Source of the DNA: Kiritimatiellia bacterium
Lineage (GTDB): Bacteria; Verrucomicrobiota; Kiritimatiellia; RFP12; UBA1067
Assembly (NCBI GenBank): GCA_016296065.1
Contig: JAEDKA010000073.1
Coordinates: forward strand, 1-13,548
Direction of reading: 5' to 3'
Length of the DNA stretch: 13,548 nucleotides
The notes under the pieces were generated by a model, which saw only the letters and a program-made list of their open reading frames with translations, was not told the origin of the DNA and made no database searches. Shown piece by piece: positions 1-7,608 of this stretch (position 1 is its first letter; each line of letters starts with the position of its first letter). The position numbers and the translations under genes were made by a program.

Positions 1-15
1 CGGAGTTAACTTTCT

Positions 16-53
16 TGCGTTTACTTTCAGAACGTGCGTTTACTTTTGAACGC
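16..53. repeat. Two tandem 19-bp repeats upstream of aconitase
   Basis: Positions 16-34 and 35-53 are adjacent 19-bp units sharing the 12-mer TGCGTTTACTTT and differing at a few bases after it. They end about 50 bp before the -10 box of the aconitase promoter, a place where activator sites often lie. They could also be the end of a longer repeat cut off by the window edge. No factor can be named. Confidence 0.4.
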
Positions 54-100
54 GGGAATGCGGGAAGTTTGTCTTGTCCGCCATACCAGTCACGCCAATA

Positions 101-109
101 TGGTATAAT
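101..109 (+). promoter_or_regulatory. Extended -10 promoter of the aconitase gene, predicted leaderless start
   Basis: TGGTATAAT (101-109) is a perfect extended -10 element (TG, one base, TATAAT). The last T lies 8 bases before the A of the ATG at 117, so +1 is expected at 116 or 117 and the mRNA should have essentially no 5' UTR. No convincing -35 is seen at the usual distance, which an extended -10 can do without. The same 11-mer TGGTATAATAT precedes smc with identical spacing. Confidence 0.72.
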
Positions 110-116
110 ATGCGCC

Positions 117-2048
117 ATGAAAGCGAAACAGATGAATGTCGTAGAGAAGATTCTTTCCGCGCACCTCGTCGAGGGCGATCCCGCGAAGGACCCCGAGCTC
201 GGGATCCGCATCGACCAGACCCTCACTCAGGACGCGACCGGCACGATGGCGTACCTTCAGTTCGAGTCGATGGGAGTTCCGCGCGTGAAGACGGACCTCT
301 CCGTCAGCTACGTAGACCACAACACGGTGCAGATCGGCTTCGAGAACGCCGACGACCACGATTTCCTCCAGTCCGTCGCCAAGAAGTACGGCATCGTCTA
401 CTCCAAGTGCGGCAACGGCATCTGCCACCAGCTGCACCTCGAGCGCTTCGGCAAGCCCGGCACGACGCTGCTCGGCAGCGACTCCCACACTCCGACGGGC
501 GGCGGCGTGGGGCAGATCGCGATCGGCGCGGGCGGAATAGACATCGCCGTCGCGATGGCGGGTGGAGCCTTCCACATCCCGACGCCGAAGGTGCGCGCGA
601 TCGTCCTCAAGGGCAAGCTCCGCAAGGGAGTCTCCGCCAAGGACGTCATCCTCAAGGTCCTGGAGAAGTTCGGCACGAAGGGCAACGTCGGCTGGATATT
701 CGAGTACACAGGTCCCGGCGTCGCGACGCTCGACGTTCCCTCGCGCGCGACCATCGCGAACATGGGCGCTGAGCTCGGCGTCACGACGAGCGTGTTCCCG
801 TCCGACGCCGTCACGAAGCAGTTCCTCGCCGCGCAGGGGCGCGCAAAGGACTTCGTCAAGATCGTCGCGGACAAGGGCGCGAAGTACGACGACACGTTCA
901 CTGTCGACCTCTCGAAGGTCGAGCCGATGATGGCCGCGCCGCACAGCCCGGGCAACGTCGTTACCGTGAAGTCCAAGAAGGGCCTCAAGGTCAACCAGAT
1001 CATGATCGGCTCGTGCACGAACTCCTCCTACCGCGACATCCGCACCGTCGCGCTCTACCTCAAGGGCAAGCACGTGGCGGACGACGTCGAGGTCGGAATC
1101 GCGTGCGGCTCGCGCCAGGTCATCAACATGCTCGCGAAGGACGGTTCGCTCGCGATTCTCCACGCGGCCGGATGCCGCATGCTCGAGAACGCGTGCGGAT
1201 TCTGCATCGGAGCGCACATGAGCCCGCGCACCGGCGCCGTTTCGCTCAGGACGAACAACCGCAACTTCGAGGGCAGGAGCGGAACTAAGTCCGCGCAGGT
1301 CTACCTCGTCTCGCCCGAGACGGCGGCAGCCTCCGCGCTCACGGGCAAGGTGGAGCTTCCGACGAAGAATCCGGTCGCGGCTGTTCCGTCCCCGAAGAAG
1401 TTCCCGATAGACGACGCGATGTTCCTATACCGCGCGACGGCGGGGAAGGGCGTGAAGGGCGCGGAGATCGTGCGCGGACCGAACATCGCTCCCGTGCCGA
1501 AGGGCGAGCCTCTCGCAAAGGACCTCAAGGGAGTCGCGGCGATCAAGGTCGGCGACAAGATCACGACGGACCACATCATGCCGGCCGGGGCGAGGCTCAA
1601 GTTCCGCTCGAACATTCCGCAGTACGCGAAGTTCGTGTTCGAGCCGTGCGACCCCAAGTTCCACGACAACTGCCTTGCGAACAAGGAGAAGGGTCTGGCG
1701 AACGTGATAATCGCCGGTGAGAGCTACGGACAGGGCTCCTCGCGCGAACATGCTGCCCTCTGCCCCATGTACCTCGGCGTGAAGGCCGTGATCGCCAAGT
1801 CGATCGAGCGCATTCACCGCGCCAACCTCGTCAACTTCGGCATCGTGCCGTTCTTCTTCGAGAATCCGAAGGACTACGACAAGGTCGCGGCAGGCGACGC
1901 GCTGGAGCTGAAGGGCATCCGCGACGCGGTTGCGGGAGACGGAGTGCTGGAGGTGAAGGGCCCGAAGGGAACGTTCCGCGTGAAGGCGGCGCTTTCGGAC
2001 CGCGAGAAGCACCTGCTCCTCTGCGGCGGACTTCTTGCGAGCCTGTAA
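117..2048 (+). CDS. Aconitate hydratase, Aquifex-type (about 643 aa)
   Basis: Aconitase isomerises citrate and isocitrate in the TCA cycle through a 4Fe-4S cluster, in the cytoplasm. The N-terminal part has the family signatures DQTLTQDATGTMA and LLGSDSHTPTGGGVGQ. The three cluster cysteines are Cys300 (IGSCTNSSY), Cys360 and Cys363 (CGFCIG). The C-terminal swivel domain has KITTDHIMPAG and GQGSSREHAAL. The length fits the compact roughly 640-660 aa class, not the about 890-aa AcnA. The frame is open to position 15, but I choose ATG 117 because a perfect extended -10 box ends 8 bases before it. The upstream residues look untranslated, and there is no Shine-Dalgarno for the next ATG at 132. 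It is followed 28 bases later by smc with its own promoter. Homoaconitase or isopropylmalate isomerase is an alternative, but the sequence pattern favours aconitase. Confidence 0.9.
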   Translation: MKAKQMNVVEKILSAHLVEGDPAKDPELGIRIDQTLTQDATGTMAYLQFESMGVPRVKTDLSVSYVDHNTVQIGFENADDHDFLQSVAKKYGIVYSKCGNGICHQLHLERFGKPGTTLLGSDSHTPTGGGVGQIAIGAGGIDIAVAMAGGAFHIPTPKVRAIVLKGKLRKGVSAKDVILKVLEKFGTKGNVGWIFEYTGPGVATLDVPSRATIANMGAELGVTTSVFPSDAVTKQFLAAQGRAKDFVKIVADKGAKYDDTFTVDLSKVEPMMAAPHSPGNVVTVKSKKGLKVNQIMIGSCTNSSYRDIRTVALYLKGKHVADDVEVGIACGSRQVINMLAKDGSLAILHAAGCRMLENACGFCIGAHMSPRTGAVSLRTNNRNFEGRSGTKSAQVYLVSPETAAASALTGKVELPTKNPVAAVPSPKKFPIDDAMFLYRATAGKGVKGAEIVRGPNIAPVPKGEPLAKDLKGVAAIKVGDKITTDHIMPAGARLKFRSNIPQYAKFVFEPCDPKFHDNCLANKEKGLANVIIAGESYGQGSSREHAALCPMYLGVKAVIAKSIERIHRANLVNFGIVPFFFENPKDYDKVAAGDALELKGIRDAVAGDGVLEVKGPKGTFRVKAALSDREKHLLLCGGLLASL

Positions 2049-2060
2049 GGTCCGTAAATT

Positions 2061-2069
2061 TGGTATAAT
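2061..2069 (+). promoter_or_regulatory. Extended -10 promoter of smc, predicted leaderless start
   Basis: TGGTATAAT (2061-2069) sits in the 28-bp gap after the aconitase stop. The last T is 8 bases before ATG 2077, exactly as at the aconitase gene. The 15 bases ending at 2071 match those ending at 111 at 14 positions. No Shine-Dalgarno fits between the box and the start codon, so a leaderless transcript is predicted. Confidence 0.72.
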
Positions 2070-2076
2070 ATAGCCA

Positions 2077-4581
2077 ATGTATCTCAAGCAGCTTGATATC
2101 GTCGGATTCAAGAGCTTCGCCGACAAGACGAAGCTCACGTTCGACCCCGGCCTCATAGCCATCGTCGGCCCCAACGGGTGCGGCAAGTCGAACGTTTCCG
2201 ACGCCATTCGCTGGGTGCTCGGCGAGCAGCGTCCGACGGCGCTCCGCTGCTCGAAGCTCGTCGACGTCGTTTTCAACGGAACGGACACGCGCAAGCCCCT
2301 CGGCCTCGCCGAGGTGACGATCACCTTCGCTGACTGCGAGGCCGAGCTCGGCACGGAGTACCACGAAGTGACGATCCAGCGCCGCGTCTACCGCGACGGC
2401 TCGGGCGAGTATTTCCTCAACAAGCAGCCGTGCCGGTTGAAGGACATCCAGCACCTCCTCATGGGCACGGGCATCGGAACGTCCTCCTACTCGGTCATGG
2501 CCCAGGGCCAGATCGACGCGATTCTCTCGTCCAAGCCCGAGGACCGCCGCGCCGTCTTCGAGGAGGCTTCCGGCATCACGAAGTTCAAGGCGGACCGCAA
2601 GGAGGCGCTCAGGAAGATCGAGCAGACGAACCAGAACCTGCTGCGCGAGGCGGACGTCCTCAAGGAGATGAAGCGCCAGATCGCCTCCCTCCAGCGGCAG
2701 GTCGGCAAGGCGCAGAAGTACAAGGAGCTGCGTGACGAGCTGCGCGGGCTCGACATCTACGTCTCCAAGCAGCGGATACACGGCTTCGACCAGGAGCTCG
2801 AGCAGAACGCCGCGAACAGGCGCGACATCGAGCAGGCGATCAACGAGGCGACAGGTGTCGTCGTCGAGGCGGAGCGCAGCCAGCAGGAGCTGCACGCGCA
2901 GGTGCGCGAGCTCGAGGAGCGGCTTCAGTCCCTCGCCTCGCAGCAGGCCGCGGCGGACAACGCCTACAGCCGCGCGAACGAGGTCATCGGAGTCAACGCG
3001 CAGCGAATCGAGGAGTACGCGCAGTTCGCGGACCGCGACGAGCGAGACATAGCGGACACGAAGGCGCAGCTCGAGGAGATCGCGATGCAGGCGGAGTCGC
3101 TGCAGCAGAAGACGCGCCTCCTCACCGAGTCGCTCGCCGCCACGAAGGACGCGCTCGCCGAGAGCGAGGAGGCGTTCGCGAGGGCGCAGTCCGACATAGA
3201 CGCGAAGCGCAACGCCGTGCAGCAGCGCCGCCACGAGATCGCCAACACGACGCTTTCGGGAATTCTCGTCAACGACACCGAGGTCTCGCGCGACGGAAAG
3301 AACGAGACTTGGCCCGCGGGAACGAAGGTCACGACTTCCGACAGGCGCGAGATACTGATGGCCGAGATCGCCGCGAGCGAAGACGAGCTGCGCACGCTCG
3401 AAGTCTCAACGATGTCGCTCTCCCAGCAGCTCACCGAGCGCAGGATCGCGACGAGCCAGATGGAGCAGGAGCTTTCGTTCGTCGGGCAGCAGAACGAGTC
3501 CGCGCAGAAGCGGAGAGACGAGCTTCAGCGCTCGATCGAGGGACGCCTCGAGGGCATCAGGCGCTACCACGAGTCCATCGAACGGCTCAAGGAGGAGTCG
3601 GGCGATCTCCTCGGGCAGCTCGAGGAGCTCAAGGCCGCGGCGGCGGACTGCCGCGCGGCGATGGAGGAGGAGCGCGCGAACAGGCAGACGATGTTCGAGA
3701 AGATCACCGCAGTGGACCGAGACGTCGCGCAGAAGCGCGCCGAGCTCGACCAGGCGCGCGACTTCCGTGGAAAGCTCGAGGTCGCCGCGGCGGAGGCCAC
3801 GATGCGCCGGCAGAACATCTACGACCACCTGCAGGACGAGTACGGGCTTTTTGCGGACGCCGTGCTGCGCGAGCCGGACCCCGAGTGGAAGAACGGCGTC
3901 GTGCCGCCGATGGAGGAGCTTGAGGGCAAGGTCAACAGGCTGCAGTCCGAGATTGCCGCGCTCGGTCCGGTGAACATGGTGGCGATTGACGAGTGCCGCG
4001 AGCTCGAGGAGCGCTATGCGCGTGAGAAGGCGCAGGAGGAGGATCTCCTCGCGGCGAAGGCGCAGATACTGGAGCTCATCAACAACCTTAACCTCACTTC
4101 GGGCGATCTCTTCAGGAAGACCTTCGAGCAGGCGAACAAGAACTTCCAGGCGATGTTCACGAAGCTGTTCGGAGGAGGCGAGGCCAGGCTCGTCCTCCTC
4201 GAGAACGCGGAGGATCCGCTCGAGTGCGGCATCGACATCATCGCGCGTCCTCCGGGAAAGCGTCCGCAGTCCGTGACGCTCCTCTCCGGCGGCGAGCGCA
4301 CGATGACGGCCGTCGCGCTGCTGTTCTCGATCTTCATGATCAAGCCGGCTCCGTTCTGCATGCTGGACGAACTTGACGCCGCCCTTGACGACGCGAACAT
4401 CGGCAGGTTCGTCGACCAGCTCAAGGAGTTCCTCGCGAAGTCGCAGTTCCTCATCATCACGCACAACCAGCACACGATCGCCGGCTCCGACCTCGTTTAC
4501 GGCGTCAGCCAGCAGGAGAAGGGCGTAAGCCGCGTGATCTCGATGAAGCTCAGCGACCTGGGCGTGAAGGAAAAGAAGTGA
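2077..4581 (+). CDS. smc: SMC-family chromosome segregation ATPase, short form without hinge domain (834 aa)
   Basis: SMC proteins fold back on a long coiled coil, dimerise through a hinge and use ABC-type heads to load on and compact DNA. The N-terminal head (about 1-165) has Walker A GPNGCGKS (31-38) and Q-loop AQGQ (142-145). The C-terminal head (about 655-834) has signature LSGGE (736-740), Walker B ending MLDELD with D764/E765, and H-loop His796. Between them are two coiled-coil arms of similar length (about 165-388 and 423-650). The apex is only about 34 residues (389-422), with no zinc-hook CxxC and no recognisable hinge of about 150 residues. Bacterial SMC is usually 1100-1200 aa, so both arms and apex are shortened while every ATPase motif is intact. 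No kleisin gene (scpA/scpB) is nearby. The head sequences fit SMC better than SbcC or RecN. Confidence 0.88.
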   Translation: MYLKQLDIVGFKSFADKTKLTFDPGLIAIVGPNGCGKSNVSDAIRWVLGEQRPTALRCSKLVDVVFNGTDTRKPLGLAEVTITFADCEAELGTEYHEVTIQRRVYRDGSGEYFLNKQPCRLKDIQHLLMGTGIGTSSYSVMAQGQIDAILSSKPEDRRAVFEEASGITKFKADRKEALRKIEQTNQNLLREADVLKEMKRQIASLQRQVGKAQKYKELRDELRGLDIYVSKQRIHGFDQELEQNAANRRDIEQAINEATGVVVEAERSQQELHAQVRELEERLQSLASQQAAADNAYSRANEVIGVNAQRIEEYAQFADRDERDIADTKAQLEEIAMQAESLQQKTRLLTESLAATKDALAESEEAFARAQSDIDAKRNAVQQRRHEIANTTLSGILVNDTEVSRDGKNETWPAGTKVTTSDRREILMAEIAASEDELRTLEVSTMSLSQQLTERRIATSQMEQELSFVGQQNESAQKRRDELQRSIEGRLEGIRRYHESIERLKEESGDLLGQLEELKAAAADCRAAMEEERANRQTMFEKITAVDRDVAQKRAELDQARDFRGKLEVAAAEATMRRQNIYDHLQDEYGLFADAVLREPDPEWKNGVVPPMEELEGKVNRLQSEIAALGPVNMVAIDECRELEERYAREKAQEEDLLAAKAQILELINNLNLTSGDLFRKTFEQANKNFQAMFTKLFGGGEARLVLLENAEDPLECGIDIIARPPGKRPQSVTLLSGGERTMTAVALLFSIFMIKPAPFCMLDELDAALDDANIGRFVDQLKEFLAKSQFLIITHNQHTIAGSDLVYGVSQQEKGVSRVISMKLSDLGVKEKK

Positions 4582-4586
4582 TTTCC

Positions 4587-4603
4587 GCCTCCGCGCCGGA
4601 GGC
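4587..4603 (+). other. Hairpin between smc and nagA
   Basis: GCCTCC and GGAGGC form a 6-bp stem with a 5-base loop, beginning six bases after the smc stop codon. No T-run follows on the + strand, so it is not a standard intrinsic terminator. The CCTCC arm could also pair with the nagA Shine-Dalgarno (4618-4625), which would hide it. That alternative pairing is inference only. Confidence 0.45.
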
Positions 4604-4630
4604 TCCACACAAAAAGCAAGGAGGGATGCC

Positions 4631-5803
4631 ATGAGGAGAACCGTAATAACGAACGCGCATGTCATATCGCCTGATGTCGACATCGCGGATGCAGTGGTCG
4701 TTGTGGAGAACGGGATCGTTCAGTCCGTTCGCGCCAGGCGCGCGAACGCGAGGCCGGTCTCTCCGGATGCGGAAACGACGGTCGTCGACGCGAAGGGGCA
4801 GTACCTCATGCCGGGCTTCATCGACGTTCACACTCATGGTGCGCTCGGGTACGACTTCTGCGATGCCGATCCGGACGCGATCTTCCAGTTCGCGAAGGCA
4901 AAGCTCGAGGAGGGCGTGACGACCGTGCTGCCGACGACGCTCACGGTTTCTCATGCGGACCTCATGAAGAGCGCGGGGAACGCAAGGAAGTACGCCGACG
5001 CAGGCATGCCCTATGCGAAGGTGCCCGGCATCCACCTCGAAGGCCCGTTCATCAACCCCAAGTGCTGCGGCGCGCAGAATCCGAAGTTCGTGCGAAAGCC
5101 CGACGTGCGCGAGCTGAAGGAGATCGCCGCGGTGTATCCGGTGAAGCTCATCTCCTACGCTGTCGAGGCAGAAGGCGGCGACAAGTTCGCGAAGGAGTGC
5201 CTCAAGCTCGGCGTCGTGCCGAGCTGCGGACACACCGGCGCGAAGTTCGCGGACCTCATGAAGGCATACAAGGTCGGGCTCAGGCACATGACGCATTTCT
5301 GCAACCAGATGACACCGCTCCACCACCGCGAGATCGGAATGGTCGGCGCCGGCTTTCTGGTCGAGGACCTCAACACCGAGGTCATCTGCGACAAGATTCA
5401 TCTTTGTCCCGACATGCTGAAGCTCGTCTTCACGCGCCGCAGCCTCGAGCACGTCCAGATCATTACGGACTCCCTCCGGTGCTCGCACTGCAAGGACGGC
5501 TACGCCTTCACGATGGGCGGACTCGAGGTCAAGCTCGAGAACGGGGAGGCGAGGCTCGTCAAGGGAGGGAACCTCGCCGGATCCACGCTGTGGCTCGGCA
5601 AGGGACTCAAGAACGTCCACGATGTCACCGGAATCCCGCTCAAGGATCTCGTGCGCACGTCGTCCTGGAACCAGGCGATCGAGCTTGGCTGGGGCGACAG
5701 GCTCGGCAAGGTCGAGAAGGGGTACGTGGCCGACCTCGTGGTGGTGAATCCGAAATCGTGGAAAATCTCAGCCGTCTTCGTTGACGGCGAACAGCGGATT
5801 TGA
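4631..5803 (+). CDS. nagA: N-acetylglucosamine-6-phosphate deacetylase (390 aa)
   Basis: NagA removes acetate from GlcNAc-6-phosphate to give glucosamine-6-phosphate, in amino-sugar use and cell-wall recycling; it is a cytoplasmic metal-dependent amidohydrolase. The family pattern is complete: PGFIDVHTHG with His67 and His69, HLEGPFINP with metal ligand Glu137, GHTGA with His201, HMTHFCNQM with His222, the catalytic Asp280 in ITDSL, and LAGSTLWLGKGL near the C-terminus. Length is normal for the family. The start is fixed by a strong Shine-Dalgarno AAGGAGGG (4618-4625) five bases upstream, in contrast to the leaderless genes before it. No promoter is obvious in the 49-bp gap, so it may be read through from smc. 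An unusual CxxC (CSHC) follows the catalytic Asp. No nagB is in the window. Confidence 0.93.
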   Translation: MRRTVITNAHVISPDVDIADAVVVVENGIVQSVRARRANARPVSPDAETTVVDAKGQYLMPGFIDVHTHGALGYDFCDADPDAIFQFAKAKLEEGVTTVLPTTLTVSHADLMKSAGNARKYADAGMPYAKVPGIHLEGPFINPKCCGAQNPKFVRKPDVRELKEIAAVYPVKLISYAVEAEGGDKFAKECLKLGVVPSCGHTGAKFADLMKAYKVGLRHMTHFCNQMTPLHHREIGMVGAGFLVEDLNTEVICDKIHLCPDMLKLVFTRRSLEHVQIITDSLRCSHCKDGYAFTMGGLEVKLENGEARLVKGGNLAGSTLWLGKGLKNVHDVTGIPLKDLVRTSSWNQAIELGWGDRLGKVEKGYVADLVVVNPKSWKISAVFVDGEQRI

Positions 5804-5809
5804 TATACT
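5781..5809 (+). promoter_or_regulatory. Sigma-70 type promoter of tRNA-Ser
   Basis: TTGACG (5781-5786) and TATACT (5804-5809) are separated by 17 bp, with an extended TG at 5801-5802. The expected start is about 5816, giving a 16-nt leader before the tRNA. The promoter lies inside the last codons of nagA and its extended -10 overlaps the nagA TGA stop (5801-5803). Confidence 0.72.
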
Positions 5810-5831
5810 ATTACCCACGATTTGGTTATTA

Positions 5832-5924
<93 letters not shown>

Positions 5925-5937
5925 ACAATGCAACAGA

Positions 5938-5971
5938 CTCTCAGAATGAAGGTTCTGGGAGTTTTTCTTTT
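5938..5971 (+). terminator. Intrinsic terminator after tRNA-Ser
   Basis: CTCTCAGAA (5938-5946) pairs with TTCTGGGAG (5953-5961) in a 9-bp stem containing one G-T pair, with a 6-base loop. It is followed by TTTTTCTTTT (5962-5971). It should end the tRNA transcript, and any read-through from nagA, before the integrase. Confidence 0.88.
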
Positions 5972-5980
5972 GCCTAAAAT

Positions 5981-5995
5981 CCGCGATGCTCGCGG
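5981..5995. other. Triloop palindrome
   Basis: CCGCGA-TGC-TCGCGG is a perfect 6-bp stem with a TGC loop. It belongs to the same class of mini-palindromes seen at 11326-11479 and 13032-13160. Confidence 0.45.
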
Positions 5996-6053
5996 TCTGT
6001 TCTCCGTTTCGCTTGATAACCTCGCGCGCATCCGTCATCATATCCGCCGCATG

Positions 6054-6070
6054 ACCGGCATAGGGCCGGT
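6054..6070 (+). promoter_or_regulatory. Hairpin upstream of the integrase
   Basis: ACCGGC (6054-6059) and GCCGGT (6065-6070) form a 6-bp stem with a 5-base loop, just before the integrase ribosome binding site. It could be an operator or an element of the 5' UTR. Its function is unknown. Confidence 0.35.
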
Positions 6071-6093
6071 TGACTCAATGCGAAAGGAAACCT

Positions 6094-7389
6094 ATGATGG
6101 ACGATGGAAATCGGCGGAGGACGGGCAGTCTGCAATGTGAACGTAACGGCGTCTGGACGATGCGCGTGTCGATCGCGGGGCGGGCGTATTCCCGGACAAC
6201 AGGCACGAAGGACCGTGCTCGGGCGGAGACGGAACTTGCGAGGTTCGTCGCCGCGATTGAATGCGAACATGCGCGCGACACGGCGCCAGGGGCGCTTTTG
6301 AAGGAGTGGTCGCGTTACGATGACTCGGCGGAGGCTGTGCGCCTCTCGCCGAAATTGCGCGCCAACCGATACCGCGCGTGGCGCTACTTCTCCATGTGGA
6401 TGAAGAGCGCTCATCCCGATGTTGGGGATGCACACGCCGTAACGCGCCAGATGGCCGAGGAGTACCTGGACTTCTTCGGCGACGGACGCTCTGCGATGAC
6501 TTTCAACCTCTGCATCTGCCATTTGCGGGGCATCTTCCGCGTCCTCCTGGGAAATGACGGAGAGGAGTCGAATCCGTGGAACTGGGTGACGCCTAAAGTC
6601 TCCGATTCGCGTCCGCGCCGCGAGCTATCGGCGGACGAGGTGCGGCGCATTGTCGCAACGGCGGCTGGCGAAGGCGGCGAATGGCTGCGCCTCATCGCGC
6701 TCGGTGTCTATACAGGGCTTCGACTTGGCGACTGCTGCCGCCTCAGATGGGAGAGCGTCAACATCGCGCATGGCGTCATTCAGCTCGTACCGCAGAAGAC
6801 GCGCCGCTACGCCGGCGGACGCATCGTCACCATTCCCATTCACGAGCAGCTCATGACATCGCTCGTCATGACGCCTCCGCAGAACCGCAGCGGATTCGTT
6901 CTCCCCGGCATTGCCCAGCAGTATGACACCGCCCGCTGGCGCATCTCAAAGGGGCTCGACCGCATCTTCGACGGTGCGGGCATCGTGAAAAGCGTCCTGT
7001 ACGAAGGCCGCAACCGCCTTACGCCGTCCGCGACATTCCATTCGCTTCGCCACTCGTTCGTCTCCTTCGCGGCGAATGCGGGCGTGCCGCTCGTCGTCGT
7101 CCAGGCAATCGTGGGGCATACTTCCACCGCCATGACGCGCCACTACTACCATGCAAACGAAGCGGCGCTCCGTCGCGCGGTGAATGCCATCCCTGCGTTC
7201 GGTCTTGACGGCAGCATGGTCAGCAGTGGTGCATACAGCGCTGAGTCATTGGGCGGCGGTACGGACAGTGGAGGGCATATGCCCTCGCTTGCGCGGAGAC
7301 TAGTCAGAGTCAACCGGCTGTTCAAATCCAGTCTTATCACGGCAGAGGAGCATGCCGACATCCGTGCGCGTATCCTCTCCCAGGCCTGA
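6094..7389 (+). CDS. Tyrosine recombinase / site-specific integrase with SHOCT-like C-terminal tail (431 aa)
   Basis: Tyrosine integrases insert and excise mobile elements through a covalent phosphotyrosine. An N-terminal arm-binding-like region (about 1-80) is followed by a SAM-like core-binding domain (about 90-165) and the catalytic domain. The catalytic set is complete: Arg210 (TGLRLGD), Lys235, His316 and Arg319 (HSLRH), His342 (VGHTS) and Tyr351 (RHYYH). After the nucleophile there is a glycine- and serine-rich linker (about 355-397), then about 33 residues with the pattern RLFKSSLITAEEHADIRAR, which resembles a SHOCT domain. I choose ATG 6094 because AAAGGA (6083-6088) is well placed; ATG 6097 is nearly equal, and a TTG at 6070 is open but lacks a ribosome site. 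The gene lies just after tRNA-Ser and points away from it, typical of an integrated element. Confidence 0.92.
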   Translation: MMDDGNRRRTGSLQCERNGVWTMRVSIAGRAYSRTTGTKDRARAETELARFVAAIECEHARDTAPGALLKEWSRYDDSAEAVRLSPKLRANRYRAWRYFSMWMKSAHPDVGDAHAVTRQMAEEYLDFFGDGRSAMTFNLCICHLRGIFRVLLGNDGEESNPWNWVTPKVSDSRPRRELSADEVRRIVATAAGEGGEWLRLIALGVYTGLRLGDCCRLRWESVNIAHGVIQLVPQKTRRYAGGRIVTIPIHEQLMTSLVMTPPQNRSGFVLPGIAQQYDTARWRISKGLDRIFDGAGIVKSVLYEGRNRLTPSATFHSLRHSFVSFAANAGVPLVVVQAIVGHTSTAMTRHYYHANEAALRRAVNAIPAFGLDGSMVSSGAYSAESLGGGTDSGGHMPSLARRLVRVNRLFKSSLITAEEHADIRARILSQA

Positions 7390-7573
7390 CCCACTTCATG
7401 CAGAATGAACTACCATGTCATTCGTCTTGCAGTAAGCCAAATAAAGCCAAAATCTGTCAATTTATTGCAATTAGCGCCGAGCACAATTGCGAAAGCGCGA
7501 AGTGCTTATGCGCAAGCATGCCACCACTCTTGTCTCATGGCGCAAAATAATGCAAATATCAGCACGTCCCCCC
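7390..7573. other. Non-coding gap after the integrase
   Basis: No convincing gene is seen. The stretch is less GC-rich than the integrase. TGCTT and AAGCA around 7508-7523 can form a 5-bp stem. No terminator with a T-run is seen. Confidence 0.4.
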
Positions 7574-7586
7574 TTGCTGTAAGGGG
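7570..7586. promoter_or_regulatory. Inverted repeat over the -35 of the candidate RNA promoter
   Basis: CCCCTT (7570-7575) and AAGGGG (7581-7586) form a perfect 6-bp dyad with a 5-base centre. It covers the -35 hexamer at 7574-7579, as a repressor operator would. No T-run follows, so it is not a terminator. Confidence 0.4.
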
Positions 7587-7602
7587 AATAATATGGTAGA
7601 AT
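7574..7602 (+). promoter_or_regulatory. Promoter of the candidate structured RNA
   Basis: TTGCTG (7574-7579) is separated by 17 bp from TAGAAT (7597-7602), which also has an extended TGG (7594-7596). The expected start is 7609 or 7610, the first bases of the closing stem of the RNA candidate. Confidence 0.55.
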
Positions 7603-7608
7603 TCACAT

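Noticed and set aside
4587..4603. Intrinsic terminator after smc
   Set aside because: The hairpin is good but no T-run follows it on the + strand.
90..5620. Several long open frames on the - strand (for example 90-1217, 1831-3234, 3406-4683, 4550-5620)
   Set aside because: They lie antisense to well-recognised + strand genes, are rich in Arg/Leu/Val with no domain, and follow from the strong G/C third-position bias of those genes.
6070..6093. TTG at 6070 as the integrase start
   Set aside because: It lies at the end of a hairpin and has no ribosome site, whereas ATG 6094 has AAAGGA at good spacing.
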